Source: Flavobacterium sp. ACN6
Lineage (GTDB): Bacteria > Bacteroidota > Bacteroidia > Flavobacteriales > Flavobacteriaceae
Direction: 5' to 3'
DNA: 64,000 bases
Assembly: GCF_002304005.1 (NCBI RefSeq)
Contig: NZ_MRCQ01000009.1
Coordinates: 124,001-188,000 of the forward strand
Numbering within the stretch: position 1 is the stretch's first letter; each line of letters starts with the position of its first letter. Below the pieces are notes generated by a model. That model was not told the DNA's origin. It saw only the letters and a list, made by a program, of their open reading frames with translations, and searched no databases. Shown piece by piece: positions 52,548 through 60,752 of the stretch. A program made the position numbers and the translations under genes.

Positions 52548-52612
52548 TTTTTGAATTTTCTTATTTTTTGGCATATTTTAATAAAGCCTTTAAAAATAAG
52601 GGTTTACGGGGT

Positions 52613-52629
52613 TTGGCACGCATCTTTTT
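52613..52629 (+). promoter_or_regulatory. Sigma-54-like -24/-12 promoter of the PepSY array
   Basis: TTGGCACG (52613-52620) is a full match to the -24 element. At the correct spacing the -12 region reads TTTTT in place of TTGCW, so the -12 side is weak. The nearest gene is the first PepSY-like ORF, 65 bp downstream. A sigma-54 activator gene lies just beyond the array. Confidence 0.5.
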
Positions 52630-52694
52630 CATTACGGCATAATAATTTCATTGTCTAAAGCGTAAACAACTATTAATATTAAAATATATACGTT

Positions 52695-52991
52695 ATGAAA
52701 AATTTATTTTTATCAGCCGCAATTGTCTTAGGAAGTTTAACTTCATTCGCTTCAACTACACAAGTAACAAATACAATCGTAAAAACGATTTCTGTTGAAG
52801 AAGAATACACTGAAATCAAATTAGAAGAATTACCAGCTGCTATTACAGAATCTTTGAAAAAAGCATATCCAGAAGCTGTAATTACAAAAGCATATAAAAA
52901 CGAAAAAGCAGAGTACAAACTTGACGTTACTGTAGGTGACAAAGTTGGAAATCTTTTCGCTAATGCAGATGGAACTTGGATTAAAAAATAA
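52695..52991 (+). CDS. Secreted PepSY-like protein 1 of 5
   Basis: A 98-aa secreted protein: signal peptide MKNLFLSAAIVLGSLTSFAS, then a PepSY-like (DUF2874-type) domain with LPAAITESLKKAYPEA and KAYKNEKAEYKLDVTVGD, ending DGTWIKK. It heads an array of five paralogs. It is nearly the same as the second copy, so the two arose by recent duplication. Possibly an extracytoplasmic inhibitor or sensor protein; the role is unknown. The sigma-54-like promoter is 65 bp upstream. Confidence 0.85.
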   Translation: MKNLFLSAAIVLGSLTSFASTTQVTNTIVKTISVEEEYTEIKLEELPAAITESLKKAYPEAVITKAYKNEKAEYKLDVTVGDKVGNLFANADGTWIKK

Positions 52992-53064
52992 TCTAATATA
53001 GATTTTGTGAAAATCCAGATCAAGAATACTAAGATCAAATTAACAATATTAAAATACAACTATC

Positions 53065-53361
53065 ATGAAAAATTTATTTTTATCAGCCGCAATCGTTTTG
53101 GGAGGTTTAACATCATTTGCTTCAACTTCGCCAATTTCAAATACAATCGTTAAAACAATTTCTATTCAAGATGAATATACAGAAGTTAAATTAGAAGAAG
53201 TTCCAGTAGCTGTAACTGATGCTCTTAAAAAAGCATATCCAGACGCTGTGCTTACTAAAGCATTTAAAAACACAAAATCTGAATACAAGCTTGAAGTAAC
53301 TGTTGGAGATAAAACAGGAAATCTTTTTGCTAACGCAGACGGAACTTGGATTAAAAAATAA
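53065..53361 (+). CDS. Secreted PepSY-like protein 2 of 5
   Basis: A 98-aa paralog of copy 1 with an almost identical signal peptide (MKNLFLSAAIVLGGLTSFAS) and the same C-terminus FANADGTWIKK. Core: VPVAVTDALKKAYPDAVLTK and EYKLEVTVGDK. The 73-bp gap before it is the largest in the array. It is the closest relative of copy 1 at both DNA and protein level. Confidence 0.85.
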   Translation: MKNLFLSAAIVLGGLTSFASTSPISNTIVKTISIQDEYTEVKLEEVPVAVTDALKKAYPDAVLTKAFKNTKSEYKLEVTVGDKTGNLFANADGTWIKK

Positions 53362-53390
53362 TCTAAAACTAACCCTTAAAAACTATTACT

Positions 53391-53681
53391 ATGAAAAAGT
53401 TAATCTTATCGGCAGCGATTGTTTTAGGCAGTTTGTCGATGCACGCAGAAACCGCTGCTGTAACCAATTTAATGGTGCAGACAGTTAATGACCAGGATGA
53501 ATATAAAGAAGTAGATGGAGTGCCCGCAGCTGTAAAAAAAGGCTTAGACGAAGCTTATCCTGGTGTAGTGCTTGAAAAAGCATGGGTAAACGACAAAAAG
53601 GAGTACAAAATTGAGATAACAGTTCGAAAAGAAAAATCGATTGTATATACAGATGCTTCGGGTAATATTCTTAAAAAATAA
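53391..53681 (+). CDS. Secreted PepSY-like protein 3 of 5
   Basis: A 96-aa paralog. The signal peptide is MKKLILSAAIVLGSLSMHAE. The core is VPAAVKKGLDEAYPGVVLEK and WVNDKKEYKIEITV, and it ends ASGNILKK. The acidic segment before the helix is shortened compared with copies 1 and 2. It starts 29 bp after copy 2. Confidence 0.85.
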   Translation: MKKLILSAAIVLGSLSMHAETAAVTNLMVQTVNDQDEYKEVDGVPAAVKKGLDEAYPGVVLEKAWVNDKKEYKIEITVRKEKSIVYTDASGNILKK

Positions 53682-53698
53682 TTTTAAAATACAATATT

Positions 53699-53992
53699 AT
53701 GAAAAAGTTAGTCTTATCAGCAGCGATTGTTTTAGGAAGTTTATCGGTAAATGCCGCTATTCTGCCAGCAATTTCAATCTCTCAATCAGTACTTATTCAA
53801 GATGAATTTACTGAAGTAACTGCAGATGCCGTTCCGGCAGCAGTGAAGTCAACAGTTGAAAAATCTTTCCCGAAAACTAAGCTTGAAAAAGCGTATAAAA
53901 ACGAGAAAAACGAGTATAAACTTGAAATTTCAAATGGAGACAAGAAGTATACTATTTTTACAGATGCTTCTGGTAACATCATCAAAAAATAA
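53699..53992 (+). CDS. Secreted PepSY-like protein 4 of 5
   Basis: A 97-aa paralog with signal MKKLVLSAAIVLGSLSVNAA, core VPAAVKSTVEKSFPKTKLEK and KNEKNEYKLEISNGDKKYTI, and the end ASGNIIKK. It is only 17 bp after copy 3, so the later genes form a compact operon. Confidence 0.85.
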   Translation: MKKLVLSAAIVLGSLSVNAAILPAISISQSVLIQDEFTEVTADAVPAAVKSTVEKSFPKTKLEKAYKNEKNEYKLEISNGDKKYTIFTDASGNIIKK

Positions 53993-54006
53993 TTAAAATC
54001 AGCATC

Positions 54007-54300
54007 ATGAAAAAATTAATCTTATCAGCAGTTATCCTTCTTGGAACAATGTCAATTCAGGCAAATATATTGCCAGTTTCAGAAGATATTAAAACTATTG
54101 TGGTTCAATCAGAATACACAGAGGTTACTGCAGATGCTGTGCCTGCAGCTGTAAAAACAGCTTTGCAGACAGCTTATCCGGGAGCAAAACTGGATAAAGC
54201 ATTTGTTAACGAAAAAAAAGAGTATAAACTCGAAATATCAGTTGGAGACCAAAAGGCTACTGTGTACTCAGATGTCAATGGTAACTGGTTGAAAATATAA
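54007..54300 (+). CDS. Secreted PepSY-like protein 5 of 5
   Basis: A 97-aa paralog with signal MKKLILSAVILLGTMSIQAN, core VPAAVKTALQTAYPGAKLDK and VNEKKEYKLEISVGDQKATV, and the end VNGNWLKI. It ends the array and is followed by a strong terminator, which separates it from the response regulator gene. Confidence 0.85.
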   Translation: MKKLILSAVILLGTMSIQANILPVSEDIKTIVVQSEYTEVTADAVPAAVKTALQTAYPGAKLDKAFVNEKKEYKLEISVGDQKATVYSDVNGNWLKI

Positions 54301-54330
54301 TTAGGTGAATTTAGATTTATGTTTTTGGTG

Positions 54331-54365
54331 AAAAAGAGATTGCTGCTTGCAATCTCTTTTTTTTT
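54331..54365 (+). terminator. Terminator of the PepSY array
   Basis: AAAGAGATTGC and GCAATCTCTTT form an 11-bp stem with a five-base loop and a long T run. Confidence 0.9.
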
Positions 54366-54428
54366 GCATAATTTTGTGAAAATCCAATTTTAATAGTCTT
54401 ATTTTAGCAAAAAACTCCCTAAACACAA

Positions 54429-55793
54429 ATGCCTAAGATATTATTGATAGAAGATGACATCGCGTTTTGTAAATTATTAGAAAAATTTCTAGTTAAAAAA
54501 GCGTACGATGTAACGATTGCTTTCTCTGCTGCAGAAGCACGTACAGCGGTTAAAAACGAATCTTTTGATTTGATTTTAACAGATCTTCGTCTGCCTGATT
54601 TTGACGGTATTGCATTGATGTCAGAATTTAAAGATTCATATCCTGATATTCCAGTTATTTTAATGACAGGTTATTCTGATGTAAACACTGCAGTTAAGGC
54701 AATTAAAAATGGAGCAGCAGATTATATATCTAAACCATTTAATCCAGATGAGGTTTTATTGGTTATTACCAATGCACTGCAAACTCCAAAAGAAGAAGAG
54801 GAAGATCTAGTTGAAGTTCCAACGAAAAAGAAAACTGCAAAAAAAGCAGCTTCAACTTCAACGGAAAATGAATTTGTTAGAGGAATTTCGATTGCTTCTA
54901 AAAAATTATTAGATCATATTGAATTAGTAAGTCCGACGGATATGTCTGTTCTAATTATTGGCGAAAGCGGAACTGGAAAAGAAATTATTGCTAAAAGTAT
55001 TCATCAGCAAAGTCAGCGAAAAAACAACAATTTTATTGCGGTTGATTGTGGTGCTATTCCAAAAGAATTGGCTGCAAGTGAATTTTTTGGTCACTTAAAA
55101 GGGTCTTTTACGGGAGCGATTAGTGATAAAATGGGTTATTTTGAAGCGGCAAATGGAGGAACTTTATTTTTGGACGAAATTGGAAACCTTTCGTATGAAA
55201 ACCAAATTCAGTTATTAAGGGCGCTTCAGGAAAGAAAAATTAAACCCGTTGGAAGCAATAAAGAAATAAACGTCGATATCCGCATTATTACAGCTACAAA
55301 TGAAGATTTACGTGAAGCAGTAAAAAACGGTGATTTCAGAGAAGATTTATACCATAGAATCAACGAATTCTCTATTCAGTCTCCATCTTTAAAAGATCGT
55401 GACGAAGATTTAATGGTTTTTGCAGATTATTTCCTTGAAAAAGCCAATCAGCAGTTAAATAAAGATATTATCGGATTCTCTCCAGAGGTAGTTTCTATTT
55501 TTCAAAATTACAACTGGCCGGGGAATTTACGTGAATTACAAAACTGTGTAAAACGTGCGACGCTTTTATCTCGCGGTGATTTTATTGATAGCGATGTCCT
55601 TCCAGCAGAATTTTTCCAGATTCAAAAACAACAGCCAGCTGAGAATGGAGTTTTTTCATTATCTGAAAATGAAAAAGAAACCATTATTCATGCTTTATCT
55701 AAAGCGCAGAATAATAAATCTGAAGCTGCAAAGCTTTTAAAAATTACCAGAAAAACACTTTACAACAAATTGAAACAATATAATATAGAGTAA
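54429..55793 (+). CDS. NtrC-family sigma-54 response regulator
   Basis: A 454-aa transcription activator. Receiver domain (residues 1-120) with phospho-acceptor Asp52 in LILTDLRLPDFDG and the switch Lys in ISKPF. The AAA+ domain (about 150-390) has Walker A GESGTGKE (178-185), the sigma-54 contact loop GSFTGA (225-230; GAFTGA consensus) and Walker B LFLDEIG. The C-terminal Fis-type helix-turn-helix carries NNKSEAAKLLKITRKTLYNK. It probably pairs with the convergent histidine kinase and may control the PepSY array just upstream. Confidence 0.95.
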   Translation: MPKILLIEDDIAFCKLLEKFLVKKAYDVTIAFSAAEARTAVKNESFDLILTDLRLPDFDGIALMSEFKDSYPDIPVILMTGYSDVNTAVKAIKNGAADYISKPFNPDEVLLVITNALQTPKEEEEDLVEVPTKKKTAKKAASTSTENEFVRGISIASKKLLDHIELVSPTDMSVLIIGESGTGKEIIAKSIHQQSQRKNNNFIAVDCGAIPKELAASEFFGHLKGSFTGAISDKMGYFEAANGGTLFLDEIGNLSYENQIQLLRALQERKIKPVGSNKEINVDIRIITATNEDLREAVKNGDFREDLYHRINEFSIQSPSLKDRDEDLMVFADYFLEKANQQLNKDIIGFSPEVVSIFQNYNWPGNLRELQNCVKRATLLSRGDFIDSDVLPAEFFQIQKQQPAENGVFSLSENEKETIIHALSKAQNNKSEAAKLLKITRKTLYNKLKQYNIE

Positions 55794-55822
55794 AGCATTT
55801 TTAAAATGCTTTACTTTTTTTT
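55790..55822. terminator. Shared terminator between response regulator and kinase
   Basis: GTAAAGCATTTT and AAAATGCTTTAC form a 12-bp stem with one loop base. The stem includes the stop codon of the response regulator. T runs allow use on the plus strand, and A-rich flanks on the other side suit the minus-strand kinase gene. Confidence 0.75.
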
Positions 55823-58256
55823 AAACTTCTTGTTTTAATGCTTGAAAAAGAACATTCATTTTTTCTTTTAAATCCGTATACATACTGTCTAAATCTAAGG
55901 TATTCAAATCGTCTTTTTCTAACTTCTTTAAAATCTGACCAATTTCATTTGCTTGAATTTGTTTAAACATCGGTGCAATACGATGTGCAATCGATTTAAT
56001 TTCTTCATGATTATTCTCTTGTATTGCCGTTTTCAAAAGTTCTATATTATCTGCACTGCTGTCAATAAAAGATTTTAGAACCTCTTTTAAAGCAGATTCA
56101 TCATGACCTAGAAAATCTTTTAATGTATCTAAAGAATACATTTGAGAAGATTGATCTTCTGTAATTTCAGAAAATTCTGTGGCAGGGATTTCTTCGTGAT
56201 CTAATATCTGCTGAATGGTTTCCAATAAAATTTTTGGTGAATACGGTTTTTTAACAACAGTGGTAAAACCAGCATTTTTATAAACCGAAAGATCTAAATC
56301 TGTTCGTCCCGTCAGCGCAATCACTGGCTGATTTTTGAATATGTTTTCTGGAAGCTCACGAAGTTTTTCTAAAAACAAAAATCCGTCAATCTCTGGCATT
56401 TGAATATCGCTAATAACAAAATCAAAAGCAGTATGCTGCATTGTTTCTAAAGCTTTAGAAGCGTTTGTAAATGACAAAACCTGATGCTGTTCTTGTTTTA
56501 AAACCCCGCTCGTCAAATTCAAAAGATTGATGTCGTCATCAACAACAATAAAAGTCTGCTTTTTAGTGTTTTTTAAGGATTTGTTTTTTACTTCAGTTGA
56601 ACTTGGCTGACTATTATCAAATAATAATGGCAGTTCAATTTTAAAGGTGCTTCCTTTTCCAAAAATACTTTCTAAGCTTAAACTTCCGCCCAAAATAGAA
56701 ATAATCTTCTGGCAGATTGATAAGCCTAAACCAGTTCCTCCATATTCCTTTTCAATGTTCTCATTTGCTTGGGCAAACTCTTCAAAAACCAATTTTTGGT
56801 TTCCTTTTTCAATACCAATTCCAGTGTCTTGAACAGAAATGGTAAAAGTCTGGTCTTCATTCGCGTAAGCGGCAACTCTAATATGTCCTTCTTCAGTAAA
56901 TTTATAAGCATTACCAATAATATTGGTTAGAATTTGTCTTAGTCTAAATGGATCGCCTACAATACGGTTTTGGAACTTCTCGTCGACATTAATAATAAGA
57001 TCAATATTTTTTTGCTTGTAAACTGTTTGAATATTCTTTGCAACATCTTCAATAATTTCAGGAAGTAAAAAAGGAACTTTTTCGATTGCTATTTTTCCAG
57101 CCTCTATTTTAGAAAAATCCAGTAAATCCTGAACAAGTTGTGTAATATACTCAGAAGAATTTTTAATGTTTTTAATGAAATAAGACTGCTTGGTATTAAC
57201 GTCTGAATTTCCTAAAAGTTCAGAATAGCCGACAATAGTGCTCAAAGGCGTTTTTAAATCGTGACTTACTGTTGAAATTAACTGTTCACGACTTTTAAGC
57301 AGATTTTTTGTTTTGAAATTGGCAATTTCCAGCTGTTTTTTATAAGCTTTTGATTTTGAATAATCGCTCACAATTAAAATAGAGAAAAATACAGTTAACA
57401 GTAAACCAATAACGGCCGAAGCGGTTACAATTTCGTTGACTCTTTTTAATGATTTTTCTTTTAAAGAATTGTTTTTTATCGAATTGATGATGATTTCTCG
57501 CTCAATAATTCGAAGTACTTTTCGAAGCTGATCTGAGATCGCCATTTCGTTTTGGAGCAGTTTGTTTTCTTCAAAATTCAACGATTCTTTCTTCTTTTCA
57601 GCTTTCATTTTTACGGTACTCAACAGCTTTTTAGAATTGGCTAAAATAGAATCCGAAGCTTTTTTACTCAATGTATTGGTGCTGTCGTCGGGAATGTTTT
57701 GATTAAGATAATCTACATATCGCTGTAAAACACCACGCTGGTAACTTCCCAATTGATTTGGGTTTTTGGTAAAATCCTGAAGTTCGAGTTTTCGAAGGTT
57801 AAACTCCATTTTCGTGATTTCGTCAATAGCATTATTTACAGAAGTTTCGTCGTCTGCTTTATTTTTTATTTCCTTTAACTGCTTGATGTTTTTTGTCTTT
57901 TCAGACAAAAGATAAGTGACACTATCCAAAAGTACTTTTTGATATTCTGTAGTAACAATTTGTTTTAAAGTATCGATGCGAAGACGAAGCGAATCTGTTT
58001 CTATCAAATAATTATTGAAATCTTTTTCAGAGTTATTTTGAATAGTCTGCCTTGCTAAACTCTCGGTTTTATAAACATTGGAGAAAAGTTTACTAACCCT
58101 TAGAATTTTAGTTTTTTCAAAAGCAATCTTATCTTCCAGTTTGTTATAAACAACATTTTCAGAATATAGAAACCATCCAACGGTTACCACCAAAGCCAAT
58201 AATGCAACATAGCTGAATAAAACTTTGACTGCGGTGTAACTTCTTTTGCTTTCCAT
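55821..58256 (-). CDS. Hybrid histidine kinase (HisKA-HATPase-REC-HPt)
   Basis: An 811-aa membrane sensor kinase. TM1 is at about residues 11-31. A roughly 240-aa mostly helical periplasmic sensor follows, then TM2 near 278-297. HisKA has phospho-His332 in STVSHDLKTPLSTIVGYSE. The HATPase domain shows IIGNAYKFTEEG, DTGIGIEKGNQ and GGTGLGLSICQKI. A receiver domain has Asp in FVISDIQMPEIDG and an HPt domain has His in KSIAHRIAPMFKQ. The phosphorelay could end on the convergent sigma-54 regulator. The signal sensed is unknown. Confidence 0.94.
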   Translation of the reverse strand: MESKRSYTAVKVLFSYVALLALVVTVGWFLYSENVVYNKLEDKIAFEKTKILRVSKLFSNVYKTESLARQTIQNNSEKDFNNYLIETDSLRLRIDTLKQIVTTEYQKVLLDSVTYLLSEKTKNIKQLKEIKNKADDETSVNNAIDEITKMEFNLRKLELQDFTKNPNQLGSYQRGVLQRYVDYLNQNIPDDSTNTLSKKASDSILANSKKLLSTVKMKAEKKKESLNFEENKLLQNEMAISDQLRKVLRIIEREIIINSIKNNSLKEKSLKRVNEIVTASAVIGLLLTVFFSILIVSDYSKSKAYKKQLEIANFKTKNLLKSREQLISTVSHDLKTPLSTIVGYSELLGNSDVNTKQSYFIKNIKNSSEYITQLVQDLLDFSKIEAGKIAIEKVPFLLPEIIEDVAKNIQTVYKQKNIDLIINVDEKFQNRIVGDPFRLRQILTNIIGNAYKFTEEGHIRVAAYANEDQTFTISVQDTGIGIEKGNQKLVFEEFAQANENIEKEYGGTGLGLSICQKIISILGGSLSLESIFGKGSTFKIELPLLFDNSQPSSTEVKNKSLKNTKKQTFIVVDDDINLLNLTSGVLKQEQHQVLSFTNASKALETMQHTAFDFVISDIQMPEIDGFLFLEKLRELPENIFKNQPVIALTGRTDLDLSVYKNAGFTTVVKKPYSPKILLETIQQILDHEEIPATEFSEITEDQSSQMYSLDTLKDFLGHDESALKEVLKSFIDSSADNIELLKTAIQENNHEEIKSIAHRIAPMFKQIQANEIGQILKKLEKDDLNTLDLDSMYTDLKEKMNVLFQALKQEV

Positions 58257-58377
58257 ATTTTGCTGAAGGATTTGTAAATTGGGGATATTGTAAACTCCTG
58301 CAATTTATCTAAAAAAATCTGTTTACAGAAAAGTAAATTTAGTCAATATGTTACATAATTGTAAGGTATAAAAATAA

Positions 58378-58412
58378 AAACAGCCGTAGATTATATAAAA
58401 TCTACAGCTGTA
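58378..58412 (-). terminator. Terminator of the S9 peptidase gene
   Basis: ACAGCTGTAGATT and AATCTACGGCTGT pair with one wobble on the minus strand and are followed by T-rich DNA. Confidence 0.7.
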
Positions 58413-58431
58413 ATTTTGTACTTTCTATGAA

Positions 58432-60333
58432 TTATAAAGTCTCGTCTAACCATTTAAAGAATTCACCCTGCCAAACCTGAGCATTCTGTGGTTTTAAAAC
58501 CCAGTGATTTTCGTCTGGAAAATAGACAAATCGGCTTTTAATTCCTCTTAACTGGGCAGCTTGAAAAGCTTCCTGTCCTTGTCCGATTGGCACACGGAAA
58601 TCTTTTCCTCCTTGGAAAATCAAAATTGGTTTATTCCAGTTTTGAACCAATGTCGCAGGGTTAAAAGTCGTATACGCTTTTTGTGCTGCGGCATTATCTT
58701 TTTCCCAATATGGGCCGCCAAAATCCCAGTTGTTAAAGAAAACTTCTTCCGTCGTTCCCAACATACTAACAGTGTTGAAAACACCATCGTGAGCGATAAA
58801 AGTTTTGAAACGGTTTTTGTGAATTCCAGCTAAATAAAACACAGAATACCCTCCGTAACTAGCACCAACGCATCCTAAACGGCTTTTGTCAACATAACTT
58901 TCTTTGGCAACATCATCGATAGCAGAAAGGTAATCGTCCATCACTTGTCCGCCCCAGTCTTTACTAATTTGTTCGTTCCATTCAACACCATGTCCTGGCA
59001 TTCCGCGACGGTTTGGCGCTACAACTACATAACCTTTTGCTGCCATTAAAGAGAAATTCCAACGGAAAGAATACGATTGTGTCAATGCACTTTGCGGTCC
59101 GCCTTGACAGAATAATAAAGTTGGATATTTTTTTGAAGCATCAAAATTTGGAGGAAGAATTACCCAAACCAGCATTTTTTTGCCATCAGTAGTAGTAACG
59201 TAACGTTTTTCTGTTTTACTTAATGTCAGAGATTTGTATGTTTCTGTGTTCACATTTGAAAGTTGTTTCCAAGTGTTTTTCTTCAAATTAAAAGAGAAAA
59301 TTTCACCGGCATGATTCATATCACTTCTTGTAACAATAATGTCATCTCCAGAAAAACCTACTAAATCATTTACGTCAAAATCTCCATTTGTCAATTGACG
59401 TACATTAATAGCGATTTTTGTTAAACCTGGAAAATTAACAGAGAAAAGTTGCTTTGTTCCATCAATTGGCGCAACAAAGAAAACCGTTTTTCCATCTTTA
59501 CTCCAGATAAAATTATCTACAGTCCCGTCCCAATTTGCCGTTAAGTTAGTTTTGATTCCTTTAAATTCAACAATAATGTCGTTTTTATCAGACTCGTAAC
59601 CGTCACGTTTCATTTGCAGCCAAGATAAATTTCCAGTTGGAGAAAACTGCGGTGCCGTATCGTAACCTAAATTACCATCTGTTTTGTTGGTCGTTTTTTG
59701 AGTTTCTAAATTATATTCGTAAATATCTGTGTTGGTAGAAATCGCATAAGCAGTTCCTGCTTTTTTCTTGCAAACATAAAAAATACTTTTGCTGTCTGGC
59801 GACCAAATATAATCTTCGTCTCCGCCAAAAGGTTTTTGAGGAGAATCAAAAGTTTCACCTTTTAAAATATCAATTCCTTTTGCGCTATCTTTATTTTCTT
59901 TATAAAAAACATGGTTAAATTTTCCTTCGTTCCAAGTATCCCAATGACGGTAATCTAATCCGTCATAAATTTGAGCGTCAGATTTAGTTAGTTTTGGATA
60001 AAAATCTTTTCCTAAAACTTTATCGATTTTTACTTCTTCATTATACACTAGATATTTTCCGTCAGGAGAAATATTTTTGTCCGCTAAGATGTCTTTCGTG
60101 TCTTTAATTTCTGTTGCATTTCCTCCGTTTACGGGAATTGTGTAAATTTTAGAAGTCGATTTATTTTCTTCTACAGAAGGTGTAGAAACTTTAAAAACAA
60201 CATTTTTCGCATCTTTAGAAATACCAAGAGGTGTCACTCTTCCTAATTTCCATAATAATTCTGGCGACATAACATTCTGTCCGATAGCGTTTAAACTCAT
60301 TACTATTAAGGTTGTTAATAATACTTTTTTCAT
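58432..60333 (-). CDS. Secreted S9 family prolyl oligopeptidase
   Basis: A serine peptidase of the S9 (acylaminoacyl/dipeptidyl peptidase-like) family. It is 633 aa: signal peptide (MKKVLLTTLIVMSLNAIGQ), beta-propeller (about 25-350) and catalytic alpha/beta domain (about 370-633). The nucleophile Ser is in GCVGASYGGYSVFY, the Asp in FQGGKDFRVP and the His in FPDENHWVLKP. The ATG at 60333 is preferred to a TTG two codons upstream. It is probably periplasmic and degrades peptides. Confidence 0.93.
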   Translation of the reverse strand: MKKVLLTTLIVMSLNAIGQNVMSPELLWKLGRVTPLGISKDAKNVVFKVSTPSVEENKSTSKIYTIPVNGGNATEIKDTKDILADKNISPDGKYLVYNEEVKIDKVLGKDFYPKLTKSDAQIYDGLDYRHWDTWNEGKFNHVFYKENKDSAKGIDILKGETFDSPQKPFGGDEDYIWSPDSKSIFYVCKKKAGTAYAISTNTDIYEYNLETQKTTNKTDGNLGYDTAPQFSPTGNLSWLQMKRDGYESDKNDIIVEFKGIKTNLTANWDGTVDNFIWSKDGKTVFFVAPIDGTKQLFSVNFPGLTKIAINVRQLTNGDFDVNDLVGFSGDDIIVTRSDMNHAGEIFSFNLKKNTWKQLSNVNTETYKSLTLSKTEKRYVTTTDGKKMLVWVILPPNFDASKKYPTLLFCQGGPQSALTQSYSFRWNFSLMAAKGYVVVAPNRRGMPGHGVEWNEQISKDWGGQVMDDYLSAIDDVAKESYVDKSRLGCVGASYGGYSVFYLAGIHKNRFKTFIAHDGVFNTVSMLGTTEEVFFNNWDFGGPYWEKDNAAAQKAYTTFNPATLVQNWNKPILIFQGGKDFRVPIGQGQEAFQAAQLRGIKSRFVYFPDENHWVLKPQNAQVWQGEFFKWLDETL

Positions 60334-60389
60334 AATCAAATTATTCTATTTTTTGTGGCGCTAAAAATACAACATTTAAAATCCAATAA

Positions 60390-60740
60390 ATTGTTAAAAT
60401 TCAAATTCCAATTTTGAAATTCCAAATTCCAATGTTGTCAGTTTGAGAGAAGTCGAAGAGTAAGTAGTAAAGGGCTTCGACTCCGCTCAGCCTGACAGCG
60501 AGGTGAAATTCCAAATTCCAATGTTGTCAGTTTGAGCCTGACAAGTGAGGTGAAATTCTATTTCTTACAGTATAATTGTTTTATCACCCTGAGCGAAGTC
60601 GAAGGGCATACAGCAATTGAGTTTGGCAAACGTTTCTAAAATTTGGAATCTGGAATTTTCATTATTGGAATTTTTTATTAGAATTTCTTTCAAATTTATT
60701 TCCTAAATTGGAATTTGGAATTTAAAAGTTTGGAATTTAT
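60390..60740. repeat. Composite repeat stretch (ATTCCAA and GTCAGTTTGAG units)
   Basis: A 413-bp gene-free gap (60340-60752). A 32-bp unit starting GAAATTCCAAATTCC occurs exactly twice, at 60416-60447 and 60505-60536. Between them GTCAGTTTGAG...GTCGAAG faces CTTCGACTCCGCTCAGCCTGA, an inverted repeat. Another GAGCGAAGTCGAAGG unit is at 60591-60605. ATTCCAA words recur up to 60740. No coding sense is seen. Confidence 0.75.
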
Positions 60741-60752
60741 ATAAACAGAGAA

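Noticed and set aside
52566-52580. A second -24-like TTGGCA upstream of the PepSY array.
   Set aside because: The expected -12 position reads TA and the match is limited to TTGGCA; the TTGGCACG at 52613 is clearly better.
53303-53488. A 61-aa ORF between PepSY copies 2 and 3.
   Set aside because: It is a frame-shifted shadow overlapping two well-supported paralogs.
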